64,000 bases of DNA. It comes from Dyella sp. 2HG41-7 (GTDB taxonomy: Bacteria > Pseudomonadota > Gammaproteobacteria > Xanthomonadales > Rhodanobacteraceae). The notes beneath the pieces were generated by a model. The model was not told where the DNA came from, made no database searches, and saw nothing but the letters and a program-made list of their open reading frames with translations. The DNA lies in NCBI RefSeq assembly GCF_021390675.1, contig NZ_JAJEJV010000004.1, forward strand, positions 2,294,001 through 2,358,000. Reading direction: 5' to 3'. Below, one piece after another: positions 1 to 8,735 of this stretch. Each line of letters starts with the position of its first letter. Positions within the stretch are counted from its first letter, which is position 1. A program made the position numbers and the translations under genes.

Positions 1-2
1 TT

Positions 3-305
3 CTTACTGATTCTGAAGGCTTCGTTATATTAGCAATCTCGGATCATCTCAGTTGGAGTGATGATCCAAGGAAGCACATGTGGCTGCTTCAGGAAAAAAT
101 TAATGGGTATCTTGTCTTTCTAGAAAGCGATGAAATTTTGGAGTCTTATCCCGACTATCGGGGACGATCCGCAAAGATTCGAGTGGTTGGAAAGTATCCA
201 CTTTCAGGTGACGCATCCGCTTTCTACATGAAAATGTCGCCAATTATTCTGGAAGCTGGTTTTGGGCTTGAGTTCAGGCTCCTAGCTGAAGGCGAGGGAA
301 GCTAG
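3..305 (+). CDS. C-terminal part of a DUF6572-like protein (5' end outside window)
   Basis: The frame is open from base 3 to the TAG at 303-305, so this is the last 100 or so codons of a gene that begins before the window. An internal ATG at 78 is probably not the real start, because the frame continues upstream with family-like sequence (ISDHLSW). The pattern of an SDHL.W segment, then LLQEKINGYLVFLES, then YPDYRGR and a VVGKYP strand is what I recall of the small DUF6572 family. That assignment is from memory, not a search. Function is unknown; members are small soluble proteins. Codon use is less GC-rich than in the core genes further on, which suits an accessory region. Confidence 0.55.
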   Translation, partial: LTDSEGFVILAISDHLSWSDDPRKHMWLLQEKINGYLVFLESDEILESYPDYRGRSAKIRVVGKYPLSGDASAFYMKMSPIILEAGFGLEFRLLAEGEGS

Positions 306-314
306 TGAACGACC

Positions 315-342
315 GCTTTCGACCCGGAGCAGACATTCCACA
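315..342 (+). repeat. dispersed intergenic repeat, copy 1
   Basis: The segment containing TTCGACCCGGAGCAGACATT closely matches a second copy at 931-957 (TTCGACCCGAAGCGGACATT). Both lie just downstream of a small gene. It resembles the short GACCC...GCGGACATT intergenic element common in gammaproteobacterial genomes; that comparison is from memory. Confidence 0.45.
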
Positions 343-381
343 GTTTCGAATATTCTTGGATGGCGGGACATGGAGGGGACG

Positions 382-909
382 ATGAAGAACTTATTGTTGG
401 CGCTCGTTGCGTTGGCGCCCCTGGGTGTAATCGCGAGCGACGATGCTCACACATTCAAGATTAGCAACATCAAGGTTGGTCTTGCATGTGGAAAAGCCAA
501 TCTTGAATCCGGTCAAGGCGGTTGGGTTTGCCAACCTGTGAAAGACATCTATGTGGTGGATCAAGGGACATGTGTCTACGACAAGCGCGAAGTGCCTTGT
601 ACGTGGACAGGTATTGAATTCGATTACCAGGGAGTTAAAGCTGGGGCCAAGCTGATTTGCACGGAAACCAGCGGTCTACCCTCCGCTTTCGGTAACCCTC
701 GAAGCGTTTCGAAGTCTGGAACGAAGCAGTTTACCTACGAGTTGCCTTTGGACAAATCGACTGGACACCGTTTCGAAGCGCAGTACGTGGTATTCGAAGT
801 GCACGATGTCGACTCTGAAATTCGGGCTACACACACGCAATGCTCGATAGATAATCATCTGGCTTTGTCATTTGATCAGGTGTTTCACTACCCAACAAAC
901 GGCCACTAA
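382..909 (+). CDS. small secreted protein of unknown function
   Basis: I do not recognise a family. The protein has about 175 residues and begins with a clear Sec signal peptide (MKNLLLALVALAPLGVIAS, cleavage near ASDD). The mature part has several cysteines (ACGK, VCQP, TCVYD, PCTW, LICTE, QCSID), which suggests disulfides in the periplasm or outside the cell. The ATG at 382 is preferred over the in-frame ATG at 370, because GGAGGGG (372-378) sits correctly before 382. It follows the DUF6572-like gene by about 75 bases on the same strand. A relation between the two is not shown. Base composition is lower in GC than the core genes. Confidence 0.6.
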   Translation: MKNLLLALVALAPLGVIASDDAHTFKISNIKVGLACGKANLESGQGGWVCQPVKDIYVVDQGTCVYDKREVPCTWTGIEFDYQGVKAGAKLICTETSGLPSAFGNPRSVSKSGTKQFTYELPLDKSTGHRFEAQYVVFEVHDVDSEIRATHTQCSIDNHLALSFDQVFHYPTNGH

Positions 910-923
910 TGTGCGTCAAGCAG

Positions 924-957
924 AATGTCTCCGTTCGACCCGAAGCGGACATTGCAG
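924..957 (+). repeat. dispersed intergenic repeat, copy 2, with inverted ends
   Basis: Second copy of the element at 315-342. AATGTC (924-929) and GACATT (948-953) form inverted ends around the TTCGACCC core, so the unit can fold as a short hairpin. It lies just past the stop of the small secreted protein. Confidence 0.45.
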
Positions 958-968
958 ATTAGGTAACT

Positions 969-998
969 CCCCCGTCCTCGCATCATCGAGGACGGGGG
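969..998. terminator. perfect 12-bp hairpin between convergent genes
   Basis: CCCCCGTCCTCG (969-980) pairs perfectly with CGAGGACGGGGG (987-998) around a CATCAT loop. It lies between the ends of the small secreted protein (+) and the GH76 gene (-). No T-run follows on either strand, so it is at best a non-canonical terminator or an mRNA 3'-end stabiliser. Confidence 0.5.
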
Positions 999-1009
999 CA
1001 GCAGTAATG

Positions 1010-2926
1010 CTATTCCGCAATATTTGCCGAAACGTGATACACCCGCCCACCCCAACCATCATTGGGGAACGAATCCGACACCTTCAAATAAATCGGTCTG
1101 GCGCCATTGGCGGCAGGGCCGAGATATTGCGTCAGGTCGATGGTGCGCGCGGCTTTGTTGGAGCCGTCGGTGATGGGTTGGGTTTCTTGCAACACGGTCG
1201 TCCAGTTTGTGTTGTCTGTGCTGACTTGCACCAGGAATTCGTTGTCGATGGTCAGCGTGACTTGTGCGGATGTGGTGTCTGCGGGGAAGGGGAATAGGTA
1301 GGTGAAGTGTGCGGTGCCGTCGGCGAAGCGGTTTTGCACGCCGTTGCTTTGCGAGCCGTCGGGATCGAACAGCCAGGGGAGTTCGGCGGCGGTGCCGGTG
1401 TCGAAGTCGATGGTGTGTGCGATCAGCACGTCGGCTTGTGTGGTGAATTGCATGCCGGCTGCCGATACGTTTGCGGTAATTGCATTGTTTCCATCGGTCG
1501 CGGTGCTTGGCACGGTGATGGTTAACGGAACGCTGCCGCTAACGGGATTTGCGTTGCCGCGCGGATTCAATCGCAGCATGGTGGTTTGCGGTGTGGCGCT
1601 CCAACCGGAAGGCGCATCGATCACGGCGCGCGTTTGCAGTGGAAAGAATCCGGTTGCCGATACGCCGAGGTTGATGGCGATGGATGTTGCGCCGGAGGCG
1701 GATGGCATCACCACGGGTTGCGCGGGTGACATGGTTGCGGCGAGCGATTCTTGCGGTGTCGCGCGTGGTACGTCGCCGATCACTGCGCTGAGCGCGCTCG
1801 CTTGAGTGCGCCAGTCGAAGACGTTTGGATTCGTATCGTTGGTGAGGCCGCTCCAACGCGTGCCGAGTCGGTCGGCGGCGTCGCGATCGTTGTTCCAGAT
1901 GGATTGGGCTTGTTGATCGAGGAATGCCGCGTAGCCTGGATCGTGCGTGGTGTCGACAAGGTCGGTCCAGTAGCGCATAAAGATGCCTTTGAACTGCTTG
2001 CCGTTGTCGTCGCAGGTTTGGTTCGAGGCATCACAGCTTTCGGTGAGGATGCCGTTGGTGACTAGCGCGTTCGGACCGATCGCCGCATCGGCCAAGCGAC
2101 GCACGCTTGCGAGAATGCTTGGGTCTTTGGTGGCGCGCCACAATTCCAGGCCGGCGCCGATCGCCATGCCTTGGTTGTACGTCCACACGGTTTGACCGTT
2201 GTTGGTGCAGGCGTTGGTGAGGCCGTCGTTGACCAGACCGTTGGCATTGATCATGCCGCTGCCTTGAAACCACGACCACGCGGTTTGCGATCGCGTGAGC
2301 CACGTGATGTCGCCGGGAATGCGGTTGTGCAATTCGGCGGTGAGTCGAATCCATAAGCCGTTGGTGACGGCGTTTTTATAGGTGCGTTCGGCATTCCACC
2401 AAACGCCGCCGCCGCACGTGCTGGTGTCCCAGTAGCCGTCGACGTAATTGGCGATGGTGATCGCCATGTTGAGGTATTTCGGATCGCCGGTGAGGTCATA
2501 TGCCTCCACCCATGTGAGGCCCCACCATTCGGTGTCGTCGATGGCGCGGCTGGTGAAGTTGCCTAGCAATGGATCGCCCGATAATACGCCTGCCGGAAAC
2601 ACGCCTTGGTCTTTGACGAAGGTGTTGTCCAACTGGCTGAGATAACGGCGATCGCCGGTGCGTTGCATGTAGTCGCCGATGGTTTGCAGCGCAACAGCCG
2701 AATTCCACCAGCTGGACGGGAACCATGCTTTAGTCGGGTCGTAGGAACTCATCAAGACGTCCGCTGCGACACGAGCGCGCGCCACGGCAGTCGGACCGTC
2801 GATGTATGCGTTGGCAGCGGGCGTTTGATCCGCCGCGGTGGCAGGGAAGACCGCGGCCATGGCCGTCAAACTGGCCGCAGCCAGCAAGGTCCTGATCCTT
2901 ATACGTGTCGCTTCGAGAAACCTCAT
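1010..2926 (-). CDS. secreted GH76-family glycanase (alpha-mannanase-like) with NEW3 and C-terminal beta module
   Basis: A predicted exported glycoside hydrolase. Residues 1-32 are a signal peptide ending near FPATAAD. Residues 45-400 look like the (alpha/alpha)6 barrel of GH76, endo-alpha-1,6-mannanases acting on fungal or mycobacterial mannans. The adjacent aspartates D130-D131 (AIDDTEWWGLTW) match the GH76 catalytic pair. Residues 430-510 resemble an NPCBM-associated NEW3 beta-sandwich, and the last 130 residues form another beta-rich, carbohydrate-binding-like module. The ATG at 2926 is chosen because GAGGAG precedes it and the signal peptide begins there; the longer frame from 3115 has an unlikely Arg-rich extension. 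GH76 is mainly described in Bacteroidetes, Actinobacteria and fungi, so mannan scavenging is an inference. It is far from any matching transporter apart from the TonB receptor ending at 4437. Confidence 0.75.
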   Translation of the reverse strand: MRFLEATRIRIRTLLAAASLTAMAAVFPATAADQTPAANAYIDGPTAVARARVAADVLMSSYDPTKAWFPSSWWNSAVALQTIGDYMQRTGDRRYLSQLDNTFVKDQGVFPAGVLSGDPLLGNFTSRAIDDTEWWGLTWVEAYDLTGDPKYLNMAITIANYVDGYWDTSTCGGGVWWNAERTYKNAVTNGLWIRLTAELHNRIPGDITWLTRSQTAWSWFQGSGMINANGLVNDGLTNACTNNGQTVWTYNQGMAIGAGLELWRATKDPSILASVRRLADAAIGPNALVTNGILTESCDASNQTCDDNGKQFKGIFMRYWTDLVDTTHDPGYAAFLDQQAQSIWNNDRDAADRLGTRWSGLTNDTNPNVFDWRTQASALSAVIGDVPRATPQESLAATMSPAQPVVMPSASGATSIAINLGVSATGFFPLQTRAVIDAPSGWSATPQTTMLRLNPRGNANPVSGSVPLTITVPSTATDGNNAITANVSAAGMQFTTQADVLIAHTIDFDTGTAAELPWLFDPDGSQSNGVQNRFADGTAHFTYLFPFPADTTSAQVTLTIDNEFLVQVSTDNTNWTTVLQETQPITDGSNKAARTIDLTQYLGPAANGARPIYLKVSDSFPNDGWGGRVYHVSANIAE

Positions 2927-3527
2927 CAGAAGCACTCCTCTTGGATACCCACAAAGGGGATGGAGGCCACGATGACCTCCACCATTCCGCGACCGGACCG
3001 TGGGCGGAGCTCCGGTTTGGGACCGAACACACAAGCGGCCGTTTAGACGGCTGTTGCTATGTGTGCCTGCACGCGCCCATCGGCGGATTTGAATCCGCCC
3101 CGCATGCACGAACATTTGGCTTGTTTCGAAACCCCTCGTCGTTATTTCCCGCGCCGCGTAGGCGTTTTCATGGGCCGCACACTCCCGAGCCGCTCGCGGC
3201 GACTTGCGATTTGTATCGATCTAAATTTGTGATCTAAAAAAAGGCCGTAACGCGATGGCCTGTGTGTAGGCTGCTCAGCGATCAATGCCAGCGGCAAGCT
3301 GTAGCGCATTGTTTGTCGCGAGTACGTCAAGAACAGTGCTGCGTAAATCAATGGGATACGAAAATGTCGAAAGCGATCACACAAGTGCGTTTTAGTGGTC
3401 GACGGCAAGAAGACGATTACAGAGAAAATTCGTCTCACTCCGAAAATCCTTTCGCTGCCTGAGTTTCTTGATGAGCGCCTTGACTAATAGCGCTACAGTG
3501 CGCCATGGAACCTGACGGGGGTTACCC
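2927..3527. other. 600-bp region without a convincing gene
   Basis: This separates the GH76 start (-) from the histone-like gene (+). Short open frames at 3142-3438 (-) and 3262-3462 (+) lack ribosome-binding sites and recognisable sequence, so I treat them as chance. An AT-richer stretch near 3215-3245 could hold the GH76 promoter. No clear promoter pair or repeat was found. Confidence 0.4.
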
Positions 3528-3944
3528 ATGGCCATGGCAAAGAAGTCGGCGAAAAAGGCAGTAAAGAAGGCTGCTAAAAAGGCTGCAGCCAAAAAAGTTG
3601 CCAAGAAGACAAAAGTAGTCGCTCGCAAAGCAACCGCCAAAAAGAAGGCGAAAGTCGCCAGCAAGAAAACGAATAGACGCGTCGCGAAAAAAGCGACGTC
3701 GCGTAAGAAGGCGGTTGCGACCAAAAAAGTGGCGCGTAAATCGGTCCGGCGAGTTGTCAAAAAAGCGACCAAGAAAACGTCCGTCAAACGACGCGCGCCA
3801 AAAAGGGAAGTCAAAAAGCGTCGGCGGTTAGATATATCGACCATCGATCTCGTCCCAGCAGAAGTAAGCACGGACTTTGACGAAGGTCCGCTGGACGGTA
3901 CCGGCGATGGTGGCGGACCGAAGATCCAGCGCGATGAAGATTAA
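3528..3944 (+). CDS. histone H1-like Lys/Ala-rich DNA-binding protein
   Basis: A 138-residue, extremely basic, low-complexity protein. Residues 4-100 are built from irregular KKA, AKK and VAKK units with many Arg, as in eukaryotic H1 tails and in bacterial H1-like proteins such as AlgP/AlgR3 of Pseudomonas, Hc2 of Chlamydia and BpH1 of Bordetella. The last 38 residues change abruptly to an acidic tail (STDFDEGPLDGT, QRDED). The likely role is non-specific DNA or RNA binding and compaction. An ATG six bases downstream (3534) is an alternative start. The following membrane-protein gene begins inside the end of this one, so the two are probably one translation-coupled unit. Such repeats vary in length between strains. 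Confidence 0.8.
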   Translation: MAMAKKSAKKAVKKAAKKAAAKKVAKKTKVVARKATAKKKAKVASKKTNRRVAKKATSRKKAVATKKVARKSVRRVVKKATKKTSVKRRAPKREVKKRRRLDISTIDLVPAEVSTDFDEGPLDGTGDGGGPKIQRDED

Positions 3945-4326
3945 ACAAGTCAGGGCACTGGTAGACACGTTCACGGGCAAAGCCAGTGAGTTGTGCCGTC
4001 AGCTTGCCTTTGCCGGGATCGCCGTGATTTGGGTGTTTAAAAATTCCGGCGACAAAAACATTATTCCTAACGATTTTCTTTTACCGCTCTTTTTTCTTGT
4101 GCTGGCGCTGGCGTTCGACTTTTTGCAATACATCGCAGGAAGCATTGAATGGCTGATCTTCAATGCCATACAAGAGCACAAGTACACCTGCACCAATGAA
4201 GATACAGAAGTGGATAGTTCGCCGAATTGGATCAACTATCCACATACCGTTTTCTTTATTTTGAAAATGCTCGCAGTCATTGCGAGTTACGTGTTTATCG
4301 TCAAGGGTCTTTCCGCCCGCCTCTAA
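3934..4326 (+). CDS. small integral membrane protein of unknown function
   Basis: A 130-residue protein with three likely membrane helices: about residues 20-36 (AFAGIAVIWVF), 46-70 (FLLPLFFLVLALAF) and 106-126 (FFILKMLAVIASYVFIV). Between helices 2 and 3 is a polar stretch containing EHKYTCTNEDTE. I recognise no family. The start MKIKQVRAL at 3934 overlaps the histone-like gene's last codons by 11 bases, which implies translational coupling. A longer in-frame start at 3877 would overlap much more and has no ribosome-binding site. The pairing with a nucleoid-type protein is unexplained. Confidence 0.65.
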   Translation: MKIKQVRALVDTFTGKASELCRQLAFAGIAVIWVFKNSGDKNIIPNDFLLPLFFLVLALAFDFLQYIAGSIEWLIFNAIQEHKYTCTNEDTEVDSSPNWINYPHTVFFILKMLAVIASYVFIVKGLSARL

Positions 4327-4343
4327 GGCGCGCGCAAAAAAGC

Positions 4344-4426
4344 CGGAGTGCCATTCCTGAAGACAAGCACTCCGACCGATGCTTCTATTTGTTTCGATGT
4401 GCCCGACCGATCCACGGCCGGGCACA
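4344..4426. terminator. two hairpins between convergent genes
   Basis: CGGAGTGC (4344-4351) pairs with GCACTCCG (4367-4374), and TGTGCCCG (4398-4405) pairs with CGGGCACA (4419-4426). They lie between the 3' ends of the small membrane protein (+) and the TonB receptor (-). Neither has a strong T-run, so termination activity is inferred from position. Confidence 0.45.
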
Positions 4427-4436
4427 TTGCATTTGC

Positions 4437-7400
4437 TTAGTAGTCGTACGTCACCGACAACCGCACCATCCGCGGCGGCGTCCAGAAAATGCCCTGTCCG
4501 TAGCTGTTATTGATGGAAATGACGTTGGTCGCGCTGTCGTACGCGCTTTCACCCACAGGCTGCGTTTGTATTGGTCTCTGTTGATTGAACGCGTTGAGCA
4601 CGTCGAGATTGAAGCCCAACTTGTGATCGGCGAACGCGGGCATGTAGTGCACGCCGAGGTTGAGCTGCTCAGTCCACGGCGTATGGCCGATGGAACCGGG
4701 TGGAATGCGAACGCCGTGGCACCAGTGATAGTTGCCGCTACCACCGTTGTTATAGCCGGTGGGGTCGCCGGTGCCGCTTGGGCCGTAATAGCCCAAGCAT
4801 TCTTTCGGGAAGCCGGATTGGGCTAACAAGGTGGCCGATACCAACCATTCCGGCGTGATTTGATACGCGCCGCGGAAACGGAGTTGATGTTTGCGGATAT
4901 TGCTCAGCTCGCCATCCTGGCCGTCCATTAGCTGCCAGGAATCCCAGTCTTCGGTTTTGGAAACATCGGACTGGCCGAAGTCGGAACGCACTTGGCCTTC
5001 TGTGTTGCCGAAGCCACGGCTGAAGGTGTAATCGATGCGGCCCATCCACTTGCCGTCGAACGGATGCTCCAAATACAAATTCAGCGAGCCGATCTTGCGT
5101 TTGACGCCGTTGATATAACCCCAGTCTTGCTTGCTCATCGGCACGAGCACGCCGCCGCTGCCGTCGTTCTTGGTGACGAGCATGTTGTTGGTAAGGCCTG
5201 GGTTGATCAGGCGGCAATACGATGCGCCGTACAGCGAATCGGAATAATCGCCGGGGTTCAATCCCATGCGTGTCATCTTGCTGGCGATTTGACTCGGCGA
5301 GCATTCGTCATCGATGGCCGTTTTCAGATCGCGCCACATGGCTTTGGCGCCGTAGTTCCATTTGGTGCCGAGCTGCTTGTCGAACCCGACGATAAATTCG
5401 TCGACGTATTCCGGCTTCAGGTTACGCGCGGTGACTTGTTTCGGATCTTTGGGGAGACCGAATTCGCCATCGGGCGAAACGGGATTGCCAATTTGCGTCA
5501 AGCCCGTCGGCTCGCCGGTGGTGGGGTTGATACCGGTGTAGTTGTACGTGGTGATGACATAGGTCGAACGATTGGCCGCACGCTCGGCCGCGTTGTCGGG
5601 TAGCGCGAGGTAATAGCGGCCTGCATTGCCATATACCTTGAACGTGGAGTCGCCGAATACGTCCCAGCTCACGCCGAGGCGGGGTTCCCACTGATTCACT
5701 TCATTGACAAACGCTACGCCCAGATCGTTGTAGTTGGTGAAGTGATCGTTGCGCACGCCAACGTTGAGCAGAAGGTTCGGCGTAGCTTGCCAGGCATCCT
5801 GCAGGTAATACGCCTTCTGGCTCATGGTCATGCTGGTGGCCCAGCCGATTTCGAACCTGCGCACGATGTCGCCCGGGTAATAGTGCCAGTAGTAGTTGAT
5901 GGATGGATTGAACGGGTTTTGCTGATCGGGCCCTTGATGTTTGGCCTGGTAGTTCATGTTGTCGATACCGGCGGATAGGTCGTGATCGCCGAGTTTGTAA
6001 TCCAAGTCGACGCGCAAACCGTGCGTGCCGTTGGCGGCTTGCGGCGACGTCCAGCTGGTGTTGGTCTGGCTGTTGATGATGCCGTTCGATCCCGTGCCCG
6101 GCGGCCAAAAACGCGGGTCCTGGTTGTCTGGGCGTGAAATAAACGGCAGGGGGCTGGTGTTGCTGTAGATGATGGGGTCCTGAAAACGGGCTTTGCCGTA
6201 CAGGATGCTCAACGTCAGGTCTTCGGTGATGTAGCTGGTGAAGTGACCGAGGTAGAACTGCGCATTGTCCTTGGTGACGTCGTTATCGGTAACGAATGCG
6301 CCACGCGTAAGCGTATCCGTGTCGAACGCGTAGGTCGTGCCGGCGCCGATGCTTGAGTTATTTCGGAGCGCGGTCAGCTCGAACACGTTGTTGTCGGTGA
6401 TGTTCCAATCCAACTTGCCATAGAACTTGTTGTCTTTGTCGCGGTTGTATTGGACGAGTTGGTTAGCCGCGAATTCCACGTTGGTGGAATCGGTTTTCGT
6501 GGTCTCTGCCGCCAAGAACAAGTACAACTTGTCTTTGATCAGCGGGCCGCCGACGTACGCGGAGTAGACGGTTTCCCACTGTTTGTTGTCGGCGCGGTAT
6601 TGGTTCAACGTGCCGGGCTTGTCCGGGTTTTCCAGTTGGTACGTGACCGGGCCGATGGGCGCGGGAATATCCGGGTGGCCGTAATAGTTGTTGATCGGAC
6701 TGGATTCGAGAAAGCGCGGCTGCCACAGCACTTGCGCGCCGAAATGCCATTCGTTGGTGCCGCGTTTGCCGATCTGGTTGATCACACCGCCATCGGAGCG
6801 ACCGTACTTGGCGCTGTAGCCGCCGGTGAGCGTTTCTTGCTGATCGATGGCGCCGTACGGCAATTGAAAGCCGCCGAGGTTTTTGTACGGCTCGCCAGTG
6901 TTGTAACCGTTGACGTAGTAAGAGTTCTCCGTCACCGACGAACCGCCGAATGCGACCAGCGTGTGGTTGCCCGGGCCCATAAAAAAGCTGCTGCCCGAAA
7001 CCGTGCCGGGCGCGAGCAAGGCGATGGATTCGGCGCTGCGTTGCAGGGGAAGTCTGGCCAAGTCTTGCGAGGTGATGATGGTGCTGGAGTTGACGCTCGA
7101 TACGTCGATCGCGGGCAGGGCATTCGCGACGACTTGTATCGAACTCAGATTCTTGGCGTTGGCCGCATTGGCTACCGTTGCGAAGGAAGCATCGGTCCCC
7201 GTTGCAACATTCACCATGACGTTGTTGCGCGTGGAAATGGTTTGTCCACCGCTGCGCAAGGTGACGGTATAGACACCAATAGGCAGCGATTTGATGGTGT
7301 AGCGACCATCTGCGCCGACGGGCACTTCGCGAGTGAGGCCCGAACTGCTGGTCACCATCACGGTTTCGCCGCTGGCTGCGGGCGCCTGACCGAAGATGCT

Positions 7401-7526
7401 GCCGGTAGTGCTTTGCGAAAACGCGGGCGTTGCAACGACGCCATACAGTGCGAGTGCGATAGCGATGCCTAAACCCGACCGAACTCGGGTGGTTTCATGG
7501 GCGCGAATGTCTTGCCGGTGATTCAT
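4437..7526 (-). CDS. TonB-dependent outer membrane receptor, Oar-like
   Basis: A 1029-residue outer-membrane transporter driven by TonB/ExbBD. Residues 1-37 are a signal peptide (ALYGVVATPAFSQS). Residues 38-110 form a carboxypeptidase-regulatory-like beta domain (GSIFGQAP, VPVGADGRYTIKSLPIGVYTV). Residues 125-245 form the plug (SSTIITSQDLARLPL, GGVINQIGK). The rest is a beta-barrel ending in the aromatic YDY typical of BAM substrates. Oar-type receptors are abundant in Xanthomonadales and import large substrates such as glycans or peptides; the ligand here cannot be read from sequence. The start is supported by AGAGGGG six bases before ATG 7526. It is not arranged with an inner-membrane transporter, so it is probably a single-gene unit. 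Confidence 0.9.
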   Translation of the reverse strand: MNHRQDIRAHETTRVRSGLGIAIALALYGVVATPAFSQSTTGSIFGQAPAASGETVMVTSSSGLTREVPVGADGRYTIKSLPIGVYTVTLRSGGQTISTRNNVMVNVATGTDASFATVANAANAKNLSSIQVVANALPAIDVSSVNSSTIITSQDLARLPLQRSAESIALLAPGTVSGSSFFMGPGNHTLVAFGGSSVTENSYYVNGYNTGEPYKNLGGFQLPYGAIDQQETLTGGYSAKYGRSDGGVINQIGKRGTNEWHFGAQVLWQPRFLESSPINNYYGHPDIPAPIGPVTYQLENPDKPGTLNQYRADNKQWETVYSAYVGGPLIKDKLYLFLAAETTKTDSTNVEFAANQLVQYNRDKDNKFYGKLDWNITDNNVFELTALRNNSSIGAGTTYAFDTDTLTRGAFVTDNDVTKDNAQFYLGHFTSYITEDLTLSILYGKARFQDPIIYSNTSPLPFISRPDNQDPRFWPPGTGSNGIINSQTNTSWTSPQAANGTHGLRVDLDYKLGDHDLSAGIDNMNYQAKHQGPDQQNPFNPSINYYWHYYPGDIVRRFEIGWATSMTMSQKAYYLQDAWQATPNLLLNVGVRNDHFTNYNDLGVAFVNEVNQWEPRLGVSWDVFGDSTFKVYGNAGRYYLALPDNAAERAANRSTYVITTYNYTGINPTTGEPTGLTQIGNPVSPDGEFGLPKDPKQVTARNLKPEYVDEFIVGFDKQLGTKWNYGAKAMWRDLKTAIDDECSPSQIASKMTRMGLNPGDYSDSLYGASYCRLINPGLTNNMLVTKNDGSGGVLVPMSKQDWGYINGVKRKIGSLNLYLEHPFDGKWMGRIDYTFSRGFGNTEGQVRSDFGQSDVSKTEDWDSWQLMDGQDGELSNIRKHQLRFRGAYQITPEWLVSATLLAQSGFPKECLGYYGPSGTGDPTGYNNGGSGNYHWCHGVRIPPGSIGHTPWTEQLNLGVHYMPAFADHKLGFNLDVLNAFNQQRPIQTQPVGESAYDSATNVISINNSYGQGIFWTPPRMVRLSVTYDY

Positions 7527-7722
7527 ACAAATCCCCTCTTGAACGCTTATGGGTGACCGTCGCGCGGAAACGGAGCCAGGCGGCCCCTTCGTTGCGAGAG
7601 CCTTTAGAGACGACGTTGCCGACGCCGTTTGCGGCCACCTTTCGGTGGCGACCTGGTGTGCATGGCGCCGCGCAGTGGCGTGCGGGCGATTGCATGGGTG
7701 AGCACGAATGCGGCGCGGGTGT

Positions 7723-8331
7723 TCAAGCGATCACCGTTCCGCGATTGCTGCGTACGTAGGCGGCAAGCGTTTGTTGAAACGCGATAAGGCGAAACGCGTC
7801 GCTCGGCCCAGGCCACGACAGAATGGTGTAAAGCTCGGCGATCGATTCCGCGCGCTGTGCAAGCGTGAGGGAACCGCCTGCTAGAACGACGTATGACTGC
7901 AGCAATTGCATGGCGGCGGCGAGGCGTTCGGAGTCAACGCCTGTTCCGTTGGCGTTGCGTGTGGGCTCGGTCGAGGCGTTGGTCATGTCGCCTTCGCCGC
8001 TGATCAGCCAAACGGGCGACACGTGGAGTACGCGTGCCAAAACCATGCAACGCTTGAGCGAAATATCGCTGCGGCTACTGCGCCAACTTTGCACCGTGCG
8101 TTCCGAGACGCCGCAGCGTTCCGCCAGTGCGCGCATGCTTCCGGCGCGTCGAATCACAAGGCGGACGCGCGCGCAAAAATTCTCTGCATCGACTTGCGCC
8201 GCCAACACCAAGGGCGAGTCTTCGTCTGCGCCGGTGGCGACCATCGGCCGGATGGGCGATGTGCGCGCATCCGACGTTCCTGCGGTAGGGCCGGCCACAT
8301 TTTCGTTGCGTAGGGATTCCATGACAGACAC
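7723..8331 (-). CDS. XRE-type helix-turn-helix transcriptional regulator
   Basis: A 202-residue protein with a phage-repressor-like helix-turn-helix at residues 53-113. ALAERCGVSERTVQSW is the recognition region, followed by the typical VLHVSPVWLISGEG end of the domain. The N-terminal 45 residues are low-complexity, and the C-terminal half (about 125-200) is helical with no family I know. An in-frame ATG three codons in is possible. It lies just upstream of the TonB receptor on the same strand, about 200 bases away, so it might regulate that receptor. No operator was identified. Confidence 0.75.
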   Translation of the reverse strand: MSVMESLRNENVAGPTAGTSDARTSPIRPMVATGADEDSPLVLAAQVDAENFCARVRLVIRRAGSMRALAERCGVSERTVQSWRSSRSDISLKRCMVLARVLHVSPVWLISGEGDMTNASTEPTRNANGTGVDSERLAAAMQLLQSYVVLAGGSLTLAQRAESIAELYTILSWPGPSDAFRLIAFQQTLAAYVRSNRGTVIA

Positions 8332-8735
8332 GAGATCGCTTCCGGCCGGGTTAAAAATGGCTTAGGAGGGCTTAGGGGAAATCACCCTCAAACCGGGCGT
8401 CTGCGTTAACGAGTCGACGGGGGAACAATCAACTTTTCGTTACGAGCGCCCGGGGAGCAAGATCGTTCGATGCCTGGTGCGCCGTACACGGCCAATTTTT
8501 TTGAGCCACGTAACGCCATTGGCTTGGTCTTTTGTCCGTTGGCGTCTGGCTGCCACGTCTATGGGCAAAGCCAAAGGGCTGAAGAGGGCGGTTATATGCC
8601 ATGCAAACGAAGCGCGGATTTGTTTTCGTGCGCGCAATAAGTTGCGATTACCGTTACGCTTCGAGCCAGGCTTCGACAGGGACGAGGTGCGCGGCGGCAT
8701 CCCCTGGATTGCCCCGTCCACAATGAGAGCGTTGA
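8332..8735. other. intergenic region between divergent regulators
   Basis: About 400 bases between the XRE gene (-) and the MocR-type gene (+). Overlapping frames on both strands (for example 8440-8721 minus) read as low-quality Arg-rich sequence and lack ribosome-binding sites. The region must contain both promoters. I could not identify a MocR operator with direct repeats. Confidence 0.4.

Noticed and set aside
3142-3462. Two opposite short frames between the GH76 and histone-like genes
   Set aside because: Neither has a ribosome-binding site or recognisable sequence, and they overlap each other.
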